Assembly (NCBI GenBank): GCA_963772065.1
Contig: CAVYVZ010000010.1
Coordinates: forward strand, 868,001-932,000
Direction of reading: 5' to 3'
Origin: CAVYVZ01 sp963772065
GTDB taxonomy: Bacteria > Acidobacteriota > Vicinamibacteria > Vicinamibacterales > UBA2999
Length of the DNA stretch: 64,000 bases
Shown: positions 39,076 through 47,584 of the stretch, in pieces
Layout: every line of letters starts with the position of its first letter
How positions within the stretch are numbered: the first letter of the stretch is position 1
Made by a program: the position numbers and the translations under genes
Notes under the pieces: generated by a model
The model's input: only the letters and a program-made list of their open reading frames with translations
The model's database searches: none
Told to the model about the DNA's origin: nothing

Positions 39076-39912
39076 ATGGCGCTCGTACCCTTCCCAAGCC
39101 AGGCGCCGGAGCGCATTCCGGATGACGATGTCGATCCGGATCGGGAACCACCCGACAGCGAGCTCGATGACTACGAGGGCGGCGGAAAGATGTCGTTCCT
39201 GGAGCATCTCGACGAGCTCCGGAAGCGCATCATCTGGTCGCTCGCGTCGCTCGGTGTCGGCGTCCTGATCGTCTTTTTCTTTATTGGTGAGGTCTTCGAT
39301 TTCATCATGCGCCCGATGCAGCGAATGCTGCCGGCGGGCCAAACCCTGATCTACACCGACCCGAGCGAAGCTTTCATGCTGCAGATCAAGATCGCACTCA
39401 TTGCGGGATTGATCGTGGCATCACCCCTGGTGTTCACGCAGGTATGGCTGTTCATCGCGCCCGGCCTGTACGCGCACGAGAAGAAGTTCGCCATCCCCTT
39501 CGTCGCGATGTCGAGCGTCCTGTTCGTTGCCGGGGCTGCATTCTCGCACTACGCGGTGTTCCCTTTCGTATGGCGGTTCTTCGCCAGCTTCACCACGGAC
39601 TACGTGACGTACATGCCGCGCGTCGAGCCGGCGTTCGCGATCTACTTGCGGCTGATTCTGGCGCTCGGCATCACGTTCCAGCTGCCGACCGTCGTTCTGT
39701 TCCTGGCGCGAATGGGTCTAGTCACGCCGAGGTTCATGATCCGCAACATCAAATACGCCGTGCTGTTGATCATCATCGGGTCGGCAGTGCTCTCGCCGGA
39801 CGGCGGTGGCGTCGGCATGGTCGTCATGGGCGGGCCCGTAGTCCTTCTCTACGTCGCCAGCATCGGTCTGGCGTGGCTTTTCGGGAAGAAGCGCACAGCG
39901 GACCAGGAGTAG
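39076..39912 (+). CDS. tatC: Sec-independent protein translocase TatC
   Basis: 278 residues with six membrane helices. Family signature MSFLEHLDELRKRIIWSL and the conserved WLFIAPGLYAHEKKF are present. An acidic N-terminal extension of about 36 residues (IPDDDVDPDREPPDSELDD) precedes the usual start. TatC recognises twin-arginine signal peptides. A degraded copy of the TAGCGCG...CCCTCGCG hairpin overlaps and follows the stop. Confidence 0.95.
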   Translation: MALVPFPSQAPERIPDDDVDPDREPPDSELDDYEGGGKMSFLEHLDELRKRIIWSLASLGVGVLIVFFFIGEVFDFIMRPMQRMLPAGQTLIYTDPSEAFMLQIKIALIAGLIVASPLVFTQVWLFIAPGLYAHEKKFAIPFVAMSSVLFVAGAAFSHYAVFPFVWRFFASFTTDYVTYMPRVEPAFAIYLRLILALGITFQLPTVVLFLARMGLVTPRFMIRNIKYAVLLIIIGSAVLSPDGGGVGMVVMGGPVVLLYVASIGLAWLFGKKRTADQE

Positions 39913-39918
39913 CGCGCT

Positions 39919-40299
39919 TTAGCCCTCGCGATCGATTGCGATCTCATCCCCGACCGCGACACCGCGGCGCCGAACGAAGCCTCCCGCGACTTCTACGACG
40001 TACGACGCATCGACAGGCGGCTCGTAAACCGGACACGGATCGGTCCGGCACGGCGGCGCGCTCTCCACGATCCACACGACCCGCGAGGCGCGATCGAGCC
40101 AGACGATGTCGAGCGGCGCGCGGACGTTCTTCATCCAGAAACCGTGGCGGCCCTGAATGCCGAACACGAACAGCATGCCCTCGTCGTCGGCGAGCGGGTC
40201 GCGGAACATCAGGCCGCGAGCAAGCGCCGGATACGTATCGGCGACTTCGACGCGAACGCGCGTGCCGTCGCTGAAGATCACGTAAGCTGGGGCGTTCAT
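39919..40299 (-). CDS. DUF192 protein
   Basis: 126 residues. LARGLMFRDPLADDEGMLFVF and HGFWMKNVRAPLDIVWLD are the DUF192 hallmarks. The family is small and beta-rich; most members are exported, but this one shows no signal peptide. Function unknown. Convergent with tatC and divergent from the HEAT-like gene 6 bases away. Confidence 0.85.
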   Translation of the reverse strand: MNAPAYVIFSDGTRVRVEVADTYPALARGLMFRDPLADDEGMLFVFGIQGRHGFWMKNVRAPLDIVWLDRASRVVWIVESAPPCRTDPCPVYEPPVDASYVVEVAGGFVRRRGVAVGDEIAIDREG

Positions 40300-40305
40300 G
40301 GTCGG

Positions 40306-41244
40306 ATGACGATCAAATCATCTACGGCGCGCGAAGTCGACCGGCTGGTGGCGCAGCTGCGGGATGGCTCGCCCGTCGAGCGCGAGGCCGCGATCGCTCG
40401 CCTCCGCGTCATCGGTGCACGCGCTATCGACCGTCTCACGCGTCTGATTCGATCCGGCGCTCCACCGGCGGCGCAGGCGGCGGCGCTCAAGGCGCTCGAG
40501 GGCGTCGACGATCCGCGCGGGCGCGATCTCGCGATCGAGAGCCTGACCGCGGTGACACCGGCGGTGGCCGCGGCCGCCGTCGCCACGCTGCGACCGCGCC
40601 TCGCGTCGGACGCATCGGCGCTCGATGCGGTCACGGCCGTGGCGCTCGACAAGAGCCGCCCGGCCGCGGTGCGCCTCGCGGCGCTGGACGCCTTGTCCGA
40701 TCTCCCTCGTCCGACGATTCAGCCGGTGCTGCAGCAGGTTCGAGGCGACGATCCGTCGCTGGCCGCCCGTGCGGCGGGCGACGCCCCGCCGGCGCCGCTC
40801 GACCATCCCGCCGGCATCCGGGAATGGCTCGCGGTGCGGGGGGCCGCGGCAGCCCTCTCCGAAATACACGACGCGATCGTGCGGATTCGCGAGCGCGAAC
40901 GCGAGGAAGCGTCGGCCAGGCGCCGGCAGGAATGGGAGCTGGCGCGCGGCGCCGCCCACCTCACGCTCGCCAAGCGCGAGAGCCGGGTCGCCCTCTACGA
41001 TCTGCGCGAGACGTTCGACGCCGCGCACGGGGCGCTGCCGCTCGACTTCCTCTCGGCGGTGGGACTGATCGGCGACGCGTCATGCGTCGAGCCGCTCGCG
41101 CGCGCCTGGTCGGCCGGGAGGCAGGAACCATGGTGGCGCGACCGCGTCGCCCAGACCGTCCACGCGATCGCGGCACGCGCGAAACTCACCGGGCGCCATG
41201 CCGTCATCCGGCGAGTCCGCACCAAGTACCCGGGCCTACTCTAG
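40306..41244 (+). CDS. HEAT-repeat-like alpha-solenoid protein
   Basis: 312 residues from ATG 40306. The first 150 residues are made of about four helical repeats (REAAIARLRVIGARAIDRL, RLAALDALSDLPRPTIQPV), typical of HEAT/ARM proteins. The second half has a charged helix (RIREREREEASARRRQEWE). Probably a cytoplasmic protein-interaction scaffold; partner unknown. It overlaps the convergent proS by 4 bases. Confidence 0.65.
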   Translation: MTIKSSTAREVDRLVAQLRDGSPVEREAAIARLRVIGARAIDRLTRLIRSGAPPAAQAAALKALEGVDDPRGRDLAIESLTAVTPAVAAAAVATLRPRLASDASALDAVTAVALDKSRPAAVRLAALDALSDLPRPTIQPVLQQVRGDDPSLAARAAGDAPPAPLDHPAGIREWLAVRGAAAALSEIHDAIVRIREREREEASARRRQEWELARGAAHLTLAKRESRVALYDLRETFDAAHGALPLDFLSAVGLIGDASCVEPLARAWSAGRQEPWWRDRVAQTVHAIAARAKLTGRHAVIRRVRTKYPGLL

Positions 41245-42716
41245 GGGCGAGGGGTCAGGTACGATTTCGCGAACCAGGCGTTGGCGGTCGCCGGGCGCCC
41301 GCATTTGAGGCACTGCTTGCCTTCCGGCTTCTGGCTCGTAAACGGGATATTGCGAATGGTGGCCTGCGTCTCCGTCTTGATCTGCGCCTCGCACTCCGCC
41401 GAGCCGCACCATGGCGCGATGACGAAGCCAGGCCGGCCGTCCATGATCTGTTTGAACTCGTCGTAGGAGTCCGTCTCGGAGGTGTGCTCCTCGCGATACG
41501 TCACAGCCCGATCGAAGAGTGCTTTCTGAATCTGCTTGAGCAGATCGTCCACGCGGCCGGCGAGGCCGTCCATCGGCACGAACGATTTCTCGCGCGTGTC
41601 GCGCCTCGCGAGCACCACCTGCTGCTTCTCGAGGTCTTTCGGCCCGATCTCCAGCCGCAGCGGCACGCCGCGGAGCTCCCACTCGTTGAACTTCCATCCG
41701 GGCGTCTGCGAGTCACGGTCGTCGAGCAGCACACGGACGCCGCGCGCCACGAGGCTGTCGCGAATCTCCTGCGCCTTCGGCAGCACCGTTTCCTTCCAGT
41801 TGCCGCGCGAGATCGGCACGATGACGACCTGATACGGCGCCACCGACGGCGGCAGGATCAGCCCGCCCTCATCGCCGTGCGTCATGATGACGCCGCCAAT
41901 CATGCGCGTCGACACGCCCCACGAGGTCCCGTAGACGTACTGCACGGACTTGTCGCGCGCCTGGAACTTGATGTCGAACACCTTCGCGAAGTTCTGACCG
42001 AGGTTGTGCGACGTTCCGGCCTGCAGCGCGCGGCCATCGCGCATCAACGCTTCGATTGAATACGTGCGCTCGGCGCCGGCAAACTTCTCGCTCTCCGTCT
42101 TCTCCCCATCGATCACGGGCATCGCCAGCTCGGTCTCGGCGAAATCCTTGTACACGCCGAGCATGCGCAGCGTTTCCTCCTGCGCCTCCTGCCAGGTCTC
42201 GTGCGCGGTATGGCCTTCCTGCCAGAGGAACTCCGTGGTGCGCAGGAACAGCCGCGTGACTTTCTCCCATCGCACGACGTTGGCCCACTGATTGATCAGG
42301 ATCGGCAGGTCGCGCCACGACTGGATCCACTTCGCGTACATCGTTCCGATGATCGTTTCGGAGGTCGGTCGGACGACGAGCGGCTCCTCGAGCTCCTCGT
42401 CTCCGCCCTTTGTCACCCACGCGACCTGCGGCGCGAACCCCTCTACGTGCTCGGTCTCCTTCATCAGGAGACTCTTGGGTATGAAGAGCGGGAAGTACGC
42501 GTTGACGTGGCCGGTTGCCTTGAACCGTCGATCGAGGCCCTGCTGCATCAGCTCCCAGATTGCGTAGCCGTACGGACGGATCACCATGCAGCCCTTCACC
42601 GGCGAGTAGTCGGCGAGCTCCGCCTTGCGGACGACGTCGATGTACCACCGGCCGAAGTCTTCGGACTGTGGGGTAATTTTGTCGGGGTAGTCGGGAATGA
42701 CGTTGTCGTTGGCCAT
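41241..42716 (-). CDS. proS: Prolyl-tRNA synthetase, archaeal/eukaryotic-like type
   Basis: 491 residues. Class II motifs: motif 2 RWEKVTRLFLRTTEFLWQEGHTA-type region, PTSETIIGTMYAKW and motif 3 GVSTRMIGGVIMTHGDEGG. It lacks the bacterial editing insertion and ends with a zinc-binding-like domain (PWCGSAECE, QCLKCG) and FAKSY, as in the ProS type 3 group. It charges tRNA-Pro. Confidence 0.95.
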   Translation of the reverse strand: MANDNVIPDYPDKITPQSEDFGRWYIDVVRKAELADYSPVKGCMVIRPYGYAIWELMQQGLDRRFKATGHVNAYFPLFIPKSLLMKETEHVEGFAPQVAWVTKGGDEELEEPLVVRPTSETIIGTMYAKWIQSWRDLPILINQWANVVRWEKVTRLFLRTTEFLWQEGHTAHETWQEAQEETLRMLGVYKDFAETELAMPVIDGEKTESEKFAGAERTYSIEALMRDGRALQAGTSHNLGQNFAKVFDIKFQARDKSVQYVYGTSWGVSTRMIGGVIMTHGDEGGLILPPSVAPYQVVIVPISRGNWKETVLPKAQEIRDSLVARGVRVLLDDRDSQTPGWKFNEWELRGVPLRLEIGPKDLEKQQVVLARRDTREKSFVPMDGLAGRVDDLLKQIQKALFDRAVTYREEHTSETDSYDEFKQIMDGRPGFVIAPWCGSAECEAQIKTETQATIRNIPFTSQKPEGKQCLKCGRPATANAWFAKSYLTPRP

Positions 42717-42735
42717 GACGGTTGGCGGCGGGCCC

Positions 42736-44283
42736 TTACCCGCGAAGTTGATCGGCGATGTGAAACTTCCAGTTTATATCGTCGCGCGTCGGGAAATCAG
42801 ATCGGAAATGCGCCCCGCGGCTCTCCTCGCGGCGCAGCGCGGCTCGTGCGATGAGCAGGCCAACGGTCACGACCGCCTCGAGGCGGCGAAGCTGGCGATC
42901 GGTTCCAGTCGGGCCGGTGGAGGCTACGCGCACGGCGGACCACCAGCAGGCCAGTGTGGCGTGCGCGTGTTCGAGGCCCGCCGCGTCGCGGAGGAGCCCG
43001 ACGTGGCGCCACATCAAATCCCGAACGGCGTCCTCGGTGGGTAGTCGCGCCGCCGTATGGGACGCGGGCACATCCACCGTTTGAGCGTCGCGGCCGGCCG
43101 CACGCTGCGCCGGGACCAGCATCGCGCTGGCGGCGCGCGCGCCGAACACGAGCCCTTCGAGCAGCGAGTTGCTCGCCAGCCGGTTCGCGCCGTGCACGCC
43201 GGTGCAGGCGACTTCGCCGGCCGCGAAGAGAGCGGCCGTTGACGTGCGGCCGTCGACGTCCGTTTCGACGCCGCCCATGACGTAGTGCGCGGCCGGACTC
43301 ACGGGAATCAGGTCGCGCGCCAGATCGAGGCCGGCCTGGCGGCACGCCGCCGCAATCGTCGGAAAGCGGCGCCGCACGTAGTCGGCGTCGAGGTGCGCAA
43401 CGGTCAGATAGACCGGTGCACCGGTACGCTCCGCTTCGCGAACCATTGCGCGCGACACGAGGTCGCGCGACGCTAGATCGCCCGCAGGCTCGTAGCGCGC
43501 CATGAACGGCTCACCCGCCTGATTCACGAGGCGCGCGCCTTCGCCGCGCAGCGCTTCCGACAGCAGGAACCGAGGCGCGTCCGGCACGTTCATGACGGTC
43601 GGGTGGAACTGCACGAACTCGAGGTCGGCGACGTGTGCTCCGGCCCGAAAGGCCATCGCTATCCCGTCGCCGGTCGCTATCGAGGGATTCGTCGTCTCGC
43701 GGAACACCTGGCCGGCACCGCCCGTGGCCAGCAGCGTTGCGCGCGCCTCGGCCACCCGCGCGACGCCGGCGTCGAGAAATGCAGCGCCCCGGCAGACACC
43801 GTCGCTCACCACGAGCTCGGTCGCGAGGGCATCGACGAATACGCGGATTCGAGGATGCGCCGACACGCGACTCCACAGCACGCGCGCGATCTCCCGCCCC
43901 GTGGCGTCGCGCGCGTGCAGCACGCGCCGGACGCTGTGCGCACCCTCGCGCCCCAGCGCTGGCCGGCCGCCGGCGTCGCGATCGAACGCCGCGCCCCAGT
44001 CGAGGAGCTCGCGCACGTAGGCCGGGCCGTCGCCCACCAGAATCCGGACCGCGGCGGCGTCGCAGAGGCCGTCCCCCGCCGCGTGCGTGTCGCGCGCGTG
44101 AAGATCGGGTGAGTCATCCGGACCGATCGCCGCGGCGATCCCGCCCTGCGCGTACCCGGTGTTGCTCTCGGCGGGTTCGGCTTTGGTGAGCACGATCACG
44201 TCGCCGGCCTCGGCGAGGGCGATGGCTGCGCGCAGCCCTGCGATGCCGCTGCCGATGACGAGGAAATCGCCGCTGACCTTCAC
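42736..44283 (-). CDS. nadB: L-aspartate oxidase
   Basis: 515 residues from GTG 44283 (KVSGDFLVIGSGIAGLRAAI); an in-frame extension to 44322 is not conserved. FAD-binding GSGIAGL, catalytic-region YAQGGIAAA, EFVQFHPTVM and SEALRGEGARLVN, and the C-terminal GEVACTGVHGANRLASNSLLE are complete. It oxidises L-aspartate to iminoaspartate, the first step of de novo NAD synthesis. nadA and nadC are not in the window. Divergent from aroB. Confidence 0.93.
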   Translation of the reverse strand: MKVSGDFLVIGSGIAGLRAAIALAEAGDVIVLTKAEPAESNTGYAQGGIAAAIGPDDSPDLHARDTHAAGDGLCDAAAVRILVGDGPAYVRELLDWGAAFDRDAGGRPALGREGAHSVRRVLHARDATGREIARVLWSRVSAHPRIRVFVDALATELVVSDGVCRGAAFLDAGVARVAEARATLLATGGAGQVFRETTNPSIATGDGIAMAFRAGAHVADLEFVQFHPTVMNVPDAPRFLLSEALRGEGARLVNQAGEPFMARYEPAGDLASRDLVSRAMVREAERTGAPVYLTVAHLDADYVRRRFPTIAAACRQAGLDLARDLIPVSPAAHYVMGGVETDVDGRTSTAALFAAGEVACTGVHGANRLASNSLLEGLVFGARAASAMLVPAQRAAGRDAQTVDVPASHTAARLPTEDAVRDLMWRHVGLLRDAAGLEHAHATLACWWSAVRVASTGPTGTDRQLRRLEAVVTVGLLIARAALRREESRGAHFRSDFPTRDDINWKFHIADQLRG

Positions 44284-44321
44284 CGGAGGTATCCTATCAA
44301 GGCCTCGATGCTCGAGCCTCA

Positions 44322-45422
44322 ATGCTCAACGCGCACAGCCTGACGCCAATTCGCCTCGAGGTTCGCGCGGGCGGACAGACGTCGCCGATCGCAATCGGCG
44401 AGGGGATCGTCGAACGGCTGCAGGCGCTGCTCGACGAGCACGGCGTCGACGGCCGCAGGTTCATCGTCTCGAATCCCACGATCTGGAAGCTGCACAGCCG
44501 CGCGTTCCAGCCCCTCGCGCTCGCCGAGCCGATCCTCATTCCCGATGGAGAGCGTCACAAGACGCTGCAGACGGCGGGACGTATCTACGAAGCGCTGATT
44601 CGCGCGGCGGCGGATCGCGCGTCCGCGATCGTCGCTGTCGGCGGCGGCGTGGTCGGCGACGTGGCGGGGTTTGCCGCCGCCACGTACCTGCGCGGCGTCG
44701 CCCTCGTGCAGGTGCCGACGACGCTGCTGGCGCAGGTCGACAGCTCGATCGGCGGCAAGGTCGGCGTGAACCACCAGCTGGGGAAGAACCTGATAGGAGC
44801 GTTCCATCAGCCATCGCTCGTGGCGATCGACCCGCTGCTGCTCAAGACGCTTCCTCGGCGCGAGTTCCGATCCGGGTTGTACGAGGTCGTCAAGTACGGG
44901 ATGATCGCGAGCCGCGGACTCTTCGAGCGCGTGGCCCGCGATTCGAAAGCGATTTTCGCCCGCGATCCGGAGGTGCTGCTGCCTGCCATCGCCGAGTCGT
45001 GCCGCATCAAGGCAGAGATCGTCTCGGCCGACGAGCGGGAATCGGGCCCGCGCCGCGTGCTCAACTACGGGCACACCGTGGGCCACGCGCTCGAGGCGGT
45101 CACGAAGTACCGCCGCTTCCGTCACGGCGAAGCGATCGCCTACGGCATGATCGCCGCCGCCAACCTGGCTGCAGGGCGCGGCGCGCTGGCGCCGCGGGCG
45201 CGTCAGGCGCTGGCAGACGTGATCGCGCTACTGGGGCCGTTGCCCGCGGTCAACGATCTTTCGGCCGCGCTGGTCCTGGAAGCCGTGCGGCGCGACAAGA
45301 AAGTGATCAAGGGACGCCTCCACTTCGTCATCTGCATCGACATCGGCGCGACGACGGTGGTCGACGACGTGACGGAGGAGGAGTTGACGGGCGTGCTGCG
45401 CGGGATGGGGCTGAAGTCTTGA
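44322..45422 (+). CDS. aroB: 3-dehydroquinate synthase
   Basis: 366 residues. NAD-binding VAVGGGVVGDVAGFAAATY, QVDSSIGGKVGVNH, and zinc ligands in YEVVKYG, NYGHTVGHALE and FRHGEAIAYG are intact. It converts DAHP to 3-dehydroquinate in the shikimate pathway. The stop is followed after 4 bases by a long TTTCGTG-family hairpin. Confidence 0.95.
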   Translation: MLNAHSLTPIRLEVRAGGQTSPIAIGEGIVERLQALLDEHGVDGRRFIVSNPTIWKLHSRAFQPLALAEPILIPDGERHKTLQTAGRIYEALIRAAADRASAIVAVGGGVVGDVAGFAAATYLRGVALVQVPTTLLAQVDSSIGGKVGVNHQLGKNLIGAFHQPSLVAIDPLLLKTLPRREFRSGLYEVVKYGMIASRGLFERVARDSKAIFARDPEVLLPAIAESCRIKAEIVSADERESGPRRVLNYGHTVGHALEAVTKYRRFRHGEAIAYGMIAAANLAAGRGALAPRARQALADVIALLGPLPAVNDLSAALVLEAVRRDKKVIKGRLHFVICIDIGATTVVDDVTEEELTGVLRGMGLKS

Positions 45423-45426
45423 GGCC

Positions 45427-45487
45427 AACCACGAAATCACGAAACACACGAAACCATTAGTTTCGTGTACGTCGTGTTTTCGTGGTT
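45427..45487. repeat. TTTCGTG-family long hairpin after aroB
   Basis: Arms 45427-45454 and 45460-45487, 28 bases each with four mismatches and a 5-base loop. Each arm carries three TTTCGTG-like units. The sequence continues to 45517 with further GTTTCG fragments. One arm of the same family sits at 16030-16058. Confidence 0.85.
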
Positions 45488-45517
45488 TCGTTATCTCACG
45501 TGTTGTCGTGGGTTTCG

Positions 45518-46930
45518 TTACCTCACCGATTCGTCTATCCCGTAGTCCCGCATCTTCTGCATGAGCGCCTTGTACGTGATCTGGAGCGCGTCGGCGGCGC
45601 GCTGGCGGTTGTCACCAGACTCGCGGATCGCCTTTTCGACCTTTCGCTTCTCCACCTCCGCGGTCACCCGCGCAAGCACATCGCGCAGCGTTCCGGACAG
45701 ATCCAATTGATCCCACGGCGTCTCCGGCTCGGCCGGGATGATCGGCTGCAAAGCCGACGACAGATTCAAGTGACGCGGCTGGATTGAGCTCCCCTCGCAC
45801 AGGATCACCGCCCGTTCGATGCAGTTCTGCAGCTCGCGTACGTTGCCGGGCCATGCATACGTCTTGAGCTCATCCAGCGCGGCAAGGGAGAACGACAGCA
45901 CCGGCTTGTTCATGTCGCGGCAGAACCGCTCGACAAAGTGCGTGGCGAGCACCGGGATGTCTTCGGCACGCTCGCGGAGCGGCGGGATCGTGATGGGAAA
46001 CACGGACAGGCGAAAATAGAGGTCCTCTCGAAACAGCCGGGAGGCGACGCGCTGCTTGAGGTGCCGGTTCGTTGCGGCAACGACGCGGACGTCGACGTGC
46101 AGCGTCTGCGTGCCTCCCACCCGCTCGAACGAGCGCTCCTCGAGCGCCCGCAGGATCTTTGCCTGCAGGCCGAGCGGCAGGTCGCCGATTTCATCGAGGA
46201 ACAGCGTGCCCCGGTGCGCCACCTCGAACCGGCCGGGCTTCCGGGCGGTCGCGCCGGTGAACGCCCCTTTTTCGTGGCCGAAGAGCTCGGTCTCGAGCAG
46301 CGTATCGGGAATGGCCGCGCAGTTGATGGCGACGAACGGTCCGTCGGCGCGCGGGCTGAGCGCGTGCAGGCAGCGCGCAAACAGCTCCTTCCCCGTTCCA
46401 CTCTCCCCTTCCAGCAGCACCGTCGCGTCCGAGCCCGCGGCCCGGTGCAGCTGCTGCGTGACGTGGCGAAGCTTGGGATCGTCGCCGATGATGCGCGGCG
46501 CGCCTCGCTTGGCGGCCATCTCCTCCTTGAGCAGCATGTGCTCGATCTGCATCCGGCGGTGAGCGATCGCACGCTGCACCATGAGCAGCAGGTGGTCCGG
46601 ATCCACCGGCTTTGCCAGGAAGTCGAGCGCGCCCTCCTTCATGGCGGTGACGGCATCCTGAATGCTGCCGTAGGCGGTCATCACGATGACGGGCAGCTCG
46701 GGATCGAGCTCCTTCGCCACCCGCAGCACCTTGAAACCGTCCCCGCCGGGCAGGCGCAGGTCGGTCAGAACCACCGCGGGGCGGATCCGCCGCATGGCCT
46801 CGATTGCTTCGGCCTCATCGCGCGCTTCGATCACCTCGTGATCCTGGGCCTCGAGCGCGTGCCGGAGCATCGCGCGCAGCGAATCCTTGTCTTCGACGAG
46901 CAGAACGGGGAACGTGGAGGAAGGGGCCAT
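45518..46930 (-). CDS. Sigma-54-dependent response regulator (NtrC family)
   Basis: 470 residues: receiver domain (phospho-acceptor Asp57 in VLTDLRLPG), AAA+ domain with Walker A GESGTGKE, GAFTGA loop for sigma-54 contact and arginine-finger region, and a C-terminal Fis-type helix-turn-helix (NRQRAADALQITYKALMQKM). It ends the minor-pilin gene string and may pair with the orphan sensor kinase at 52970-54211, as PilS/PilR are already adjacent to each other. Confidence 0.9.
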   Translation of the reverse strand: MAPSSTFPVLLVEDKDSLRAMLRHALEAQDHEVIEARDEAEAIEAMRRIRPAVVLTDLRLPGGDGFKVLRVAKELDPELPVIVMTAYGSIQDAVTAMKEGALDFLAKPVDPDHLLLMVQRAIAHRRMQIEHMLLKEEMAAKRGAPRIIGDDPKLRHVTQQLHRAAGSDATVLLEGESGTGKELFARCLHALSPRADGPFVAINCAAIPDTLLETELFGHEKGAFTGATARKPGRFEVAHRGTLFLDEIGDLPLGLQAKILRALEERSFERVGGTQTLHVDVRVVAATNRHLKQRVASRLFREDLYFRLSVFPITIPPLRERAEDIPVLATHFVERFCRDMNKPVLSFSLAALDELKTYAWPGNVRELQNCIERAVILCEGSSIQPRHLNLSSALQPIIPAEPETPWDQLDLSGTLRDVLARVTAEVEKRKVEKAIRESGDNRQRAADALQITYKALMQKMRDYGIDESVR

Positions 46931-46966
46931 ATGCGGCTGAGCGCCCTATGGTAGCGCGGGAGCAAT

Positions 46967-47029
46967 CACAGGGAGGTCGAGGAGATCCGGGAGGCGAATT
47001 CTTCTCTCGATCTCCACGATCTCCCCGTG
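46967..47029. repeat. GGAGATC-family long hairpin, copy 2
   Basis: Left arm 46967-46993 and right arm 47004-47029 with a 10-base loop, imperfectly complementary. Left arm closely matches copy 1 at 32055-32081. It begins 3 bases after the stop of the minor-pilin gene at 47033 (minus strand). Confidence 0.75.
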
Positions 47030-47032
47030 CTC

Positions 47033-47578
47033 TCAATGCACCTCCCGTCGTGCGGTGAGTCGCACGCCGGAAATGGGCGTCCGCGCCACCGCCGCCTCCA
47101 TCGCCCTGCGCACCCCGTACGGGCCATACGCGTGGGCGAGCAGCAGGGCCGTGTCGTTCGCGGCGCCTCCAGGATGGGCGGCAGCCCATACCACGACGTA
47201 GATGTCTGGATAGGCAGCCGGCACGGACAGCAGATCGCCGAGGCGTCTGTATGCGTACAACTGCCACATGCGCCCTCTGGGTCCGGCTCGCACGAAGTTC
47301 GTGACGCCGCCGAGATCGACAGCACCCGCCGGTGTCTGGCGAACGCCGAAGGGAGCGCCGTCGACGTACGGCGACGCAACGGCCCCTGCGTGGACGACCG
47401 TCCAGTCGGGCACGGTGGCCAGGTGGTTCACGACGATCTCGATGGCCGCGTCCGCGGCATATTCCGCCTGCGCGTTGGTTCGATAGTTTCCGACGACCTG
47501 CGCTTCCGCGATGGAGGTGGACGTCAACGCGCCGCCCAGAGCCGCAAGCAGCATCATCATCAGGATCGCGACGGTCAC
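47033..47578 (-). CDS. PilX-like type IV pilus assembly protein (second set)
   Basis: 181 residues from GTG 47578. A single N-terminal membrane helix (TVAILMMMLLAALGGALTST) is followed by AEAQVVGNYRTNAQAEYAADAAIE, the usual PilX pattern without a classic prepilin glycine. An ATG at 47582 would give MG-TVAIL if one G were missing from the GGGG run, so the start is uncertain. It is the last gene of the second minor-pilin set. Confidence 0.6.
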   Translation of the reverse strand: MTVAILMMMLLAALGGALTSTSIAEAQVVGNYRTNAQAEYAADAAIEIVVNHLATVPDWTVVHAGAVASPYVDGAPFGVRQTPAGAVDLGGVTNFVRAGPRGRMWQLYAYRRLGDLLSVPAAYPDIYVVVWAAAHPGGAANDTALLLAHAYGPYGVRRAMEAAVARTPISGVRLTARREVH

Positions 47579-47584
47579 CCCATA

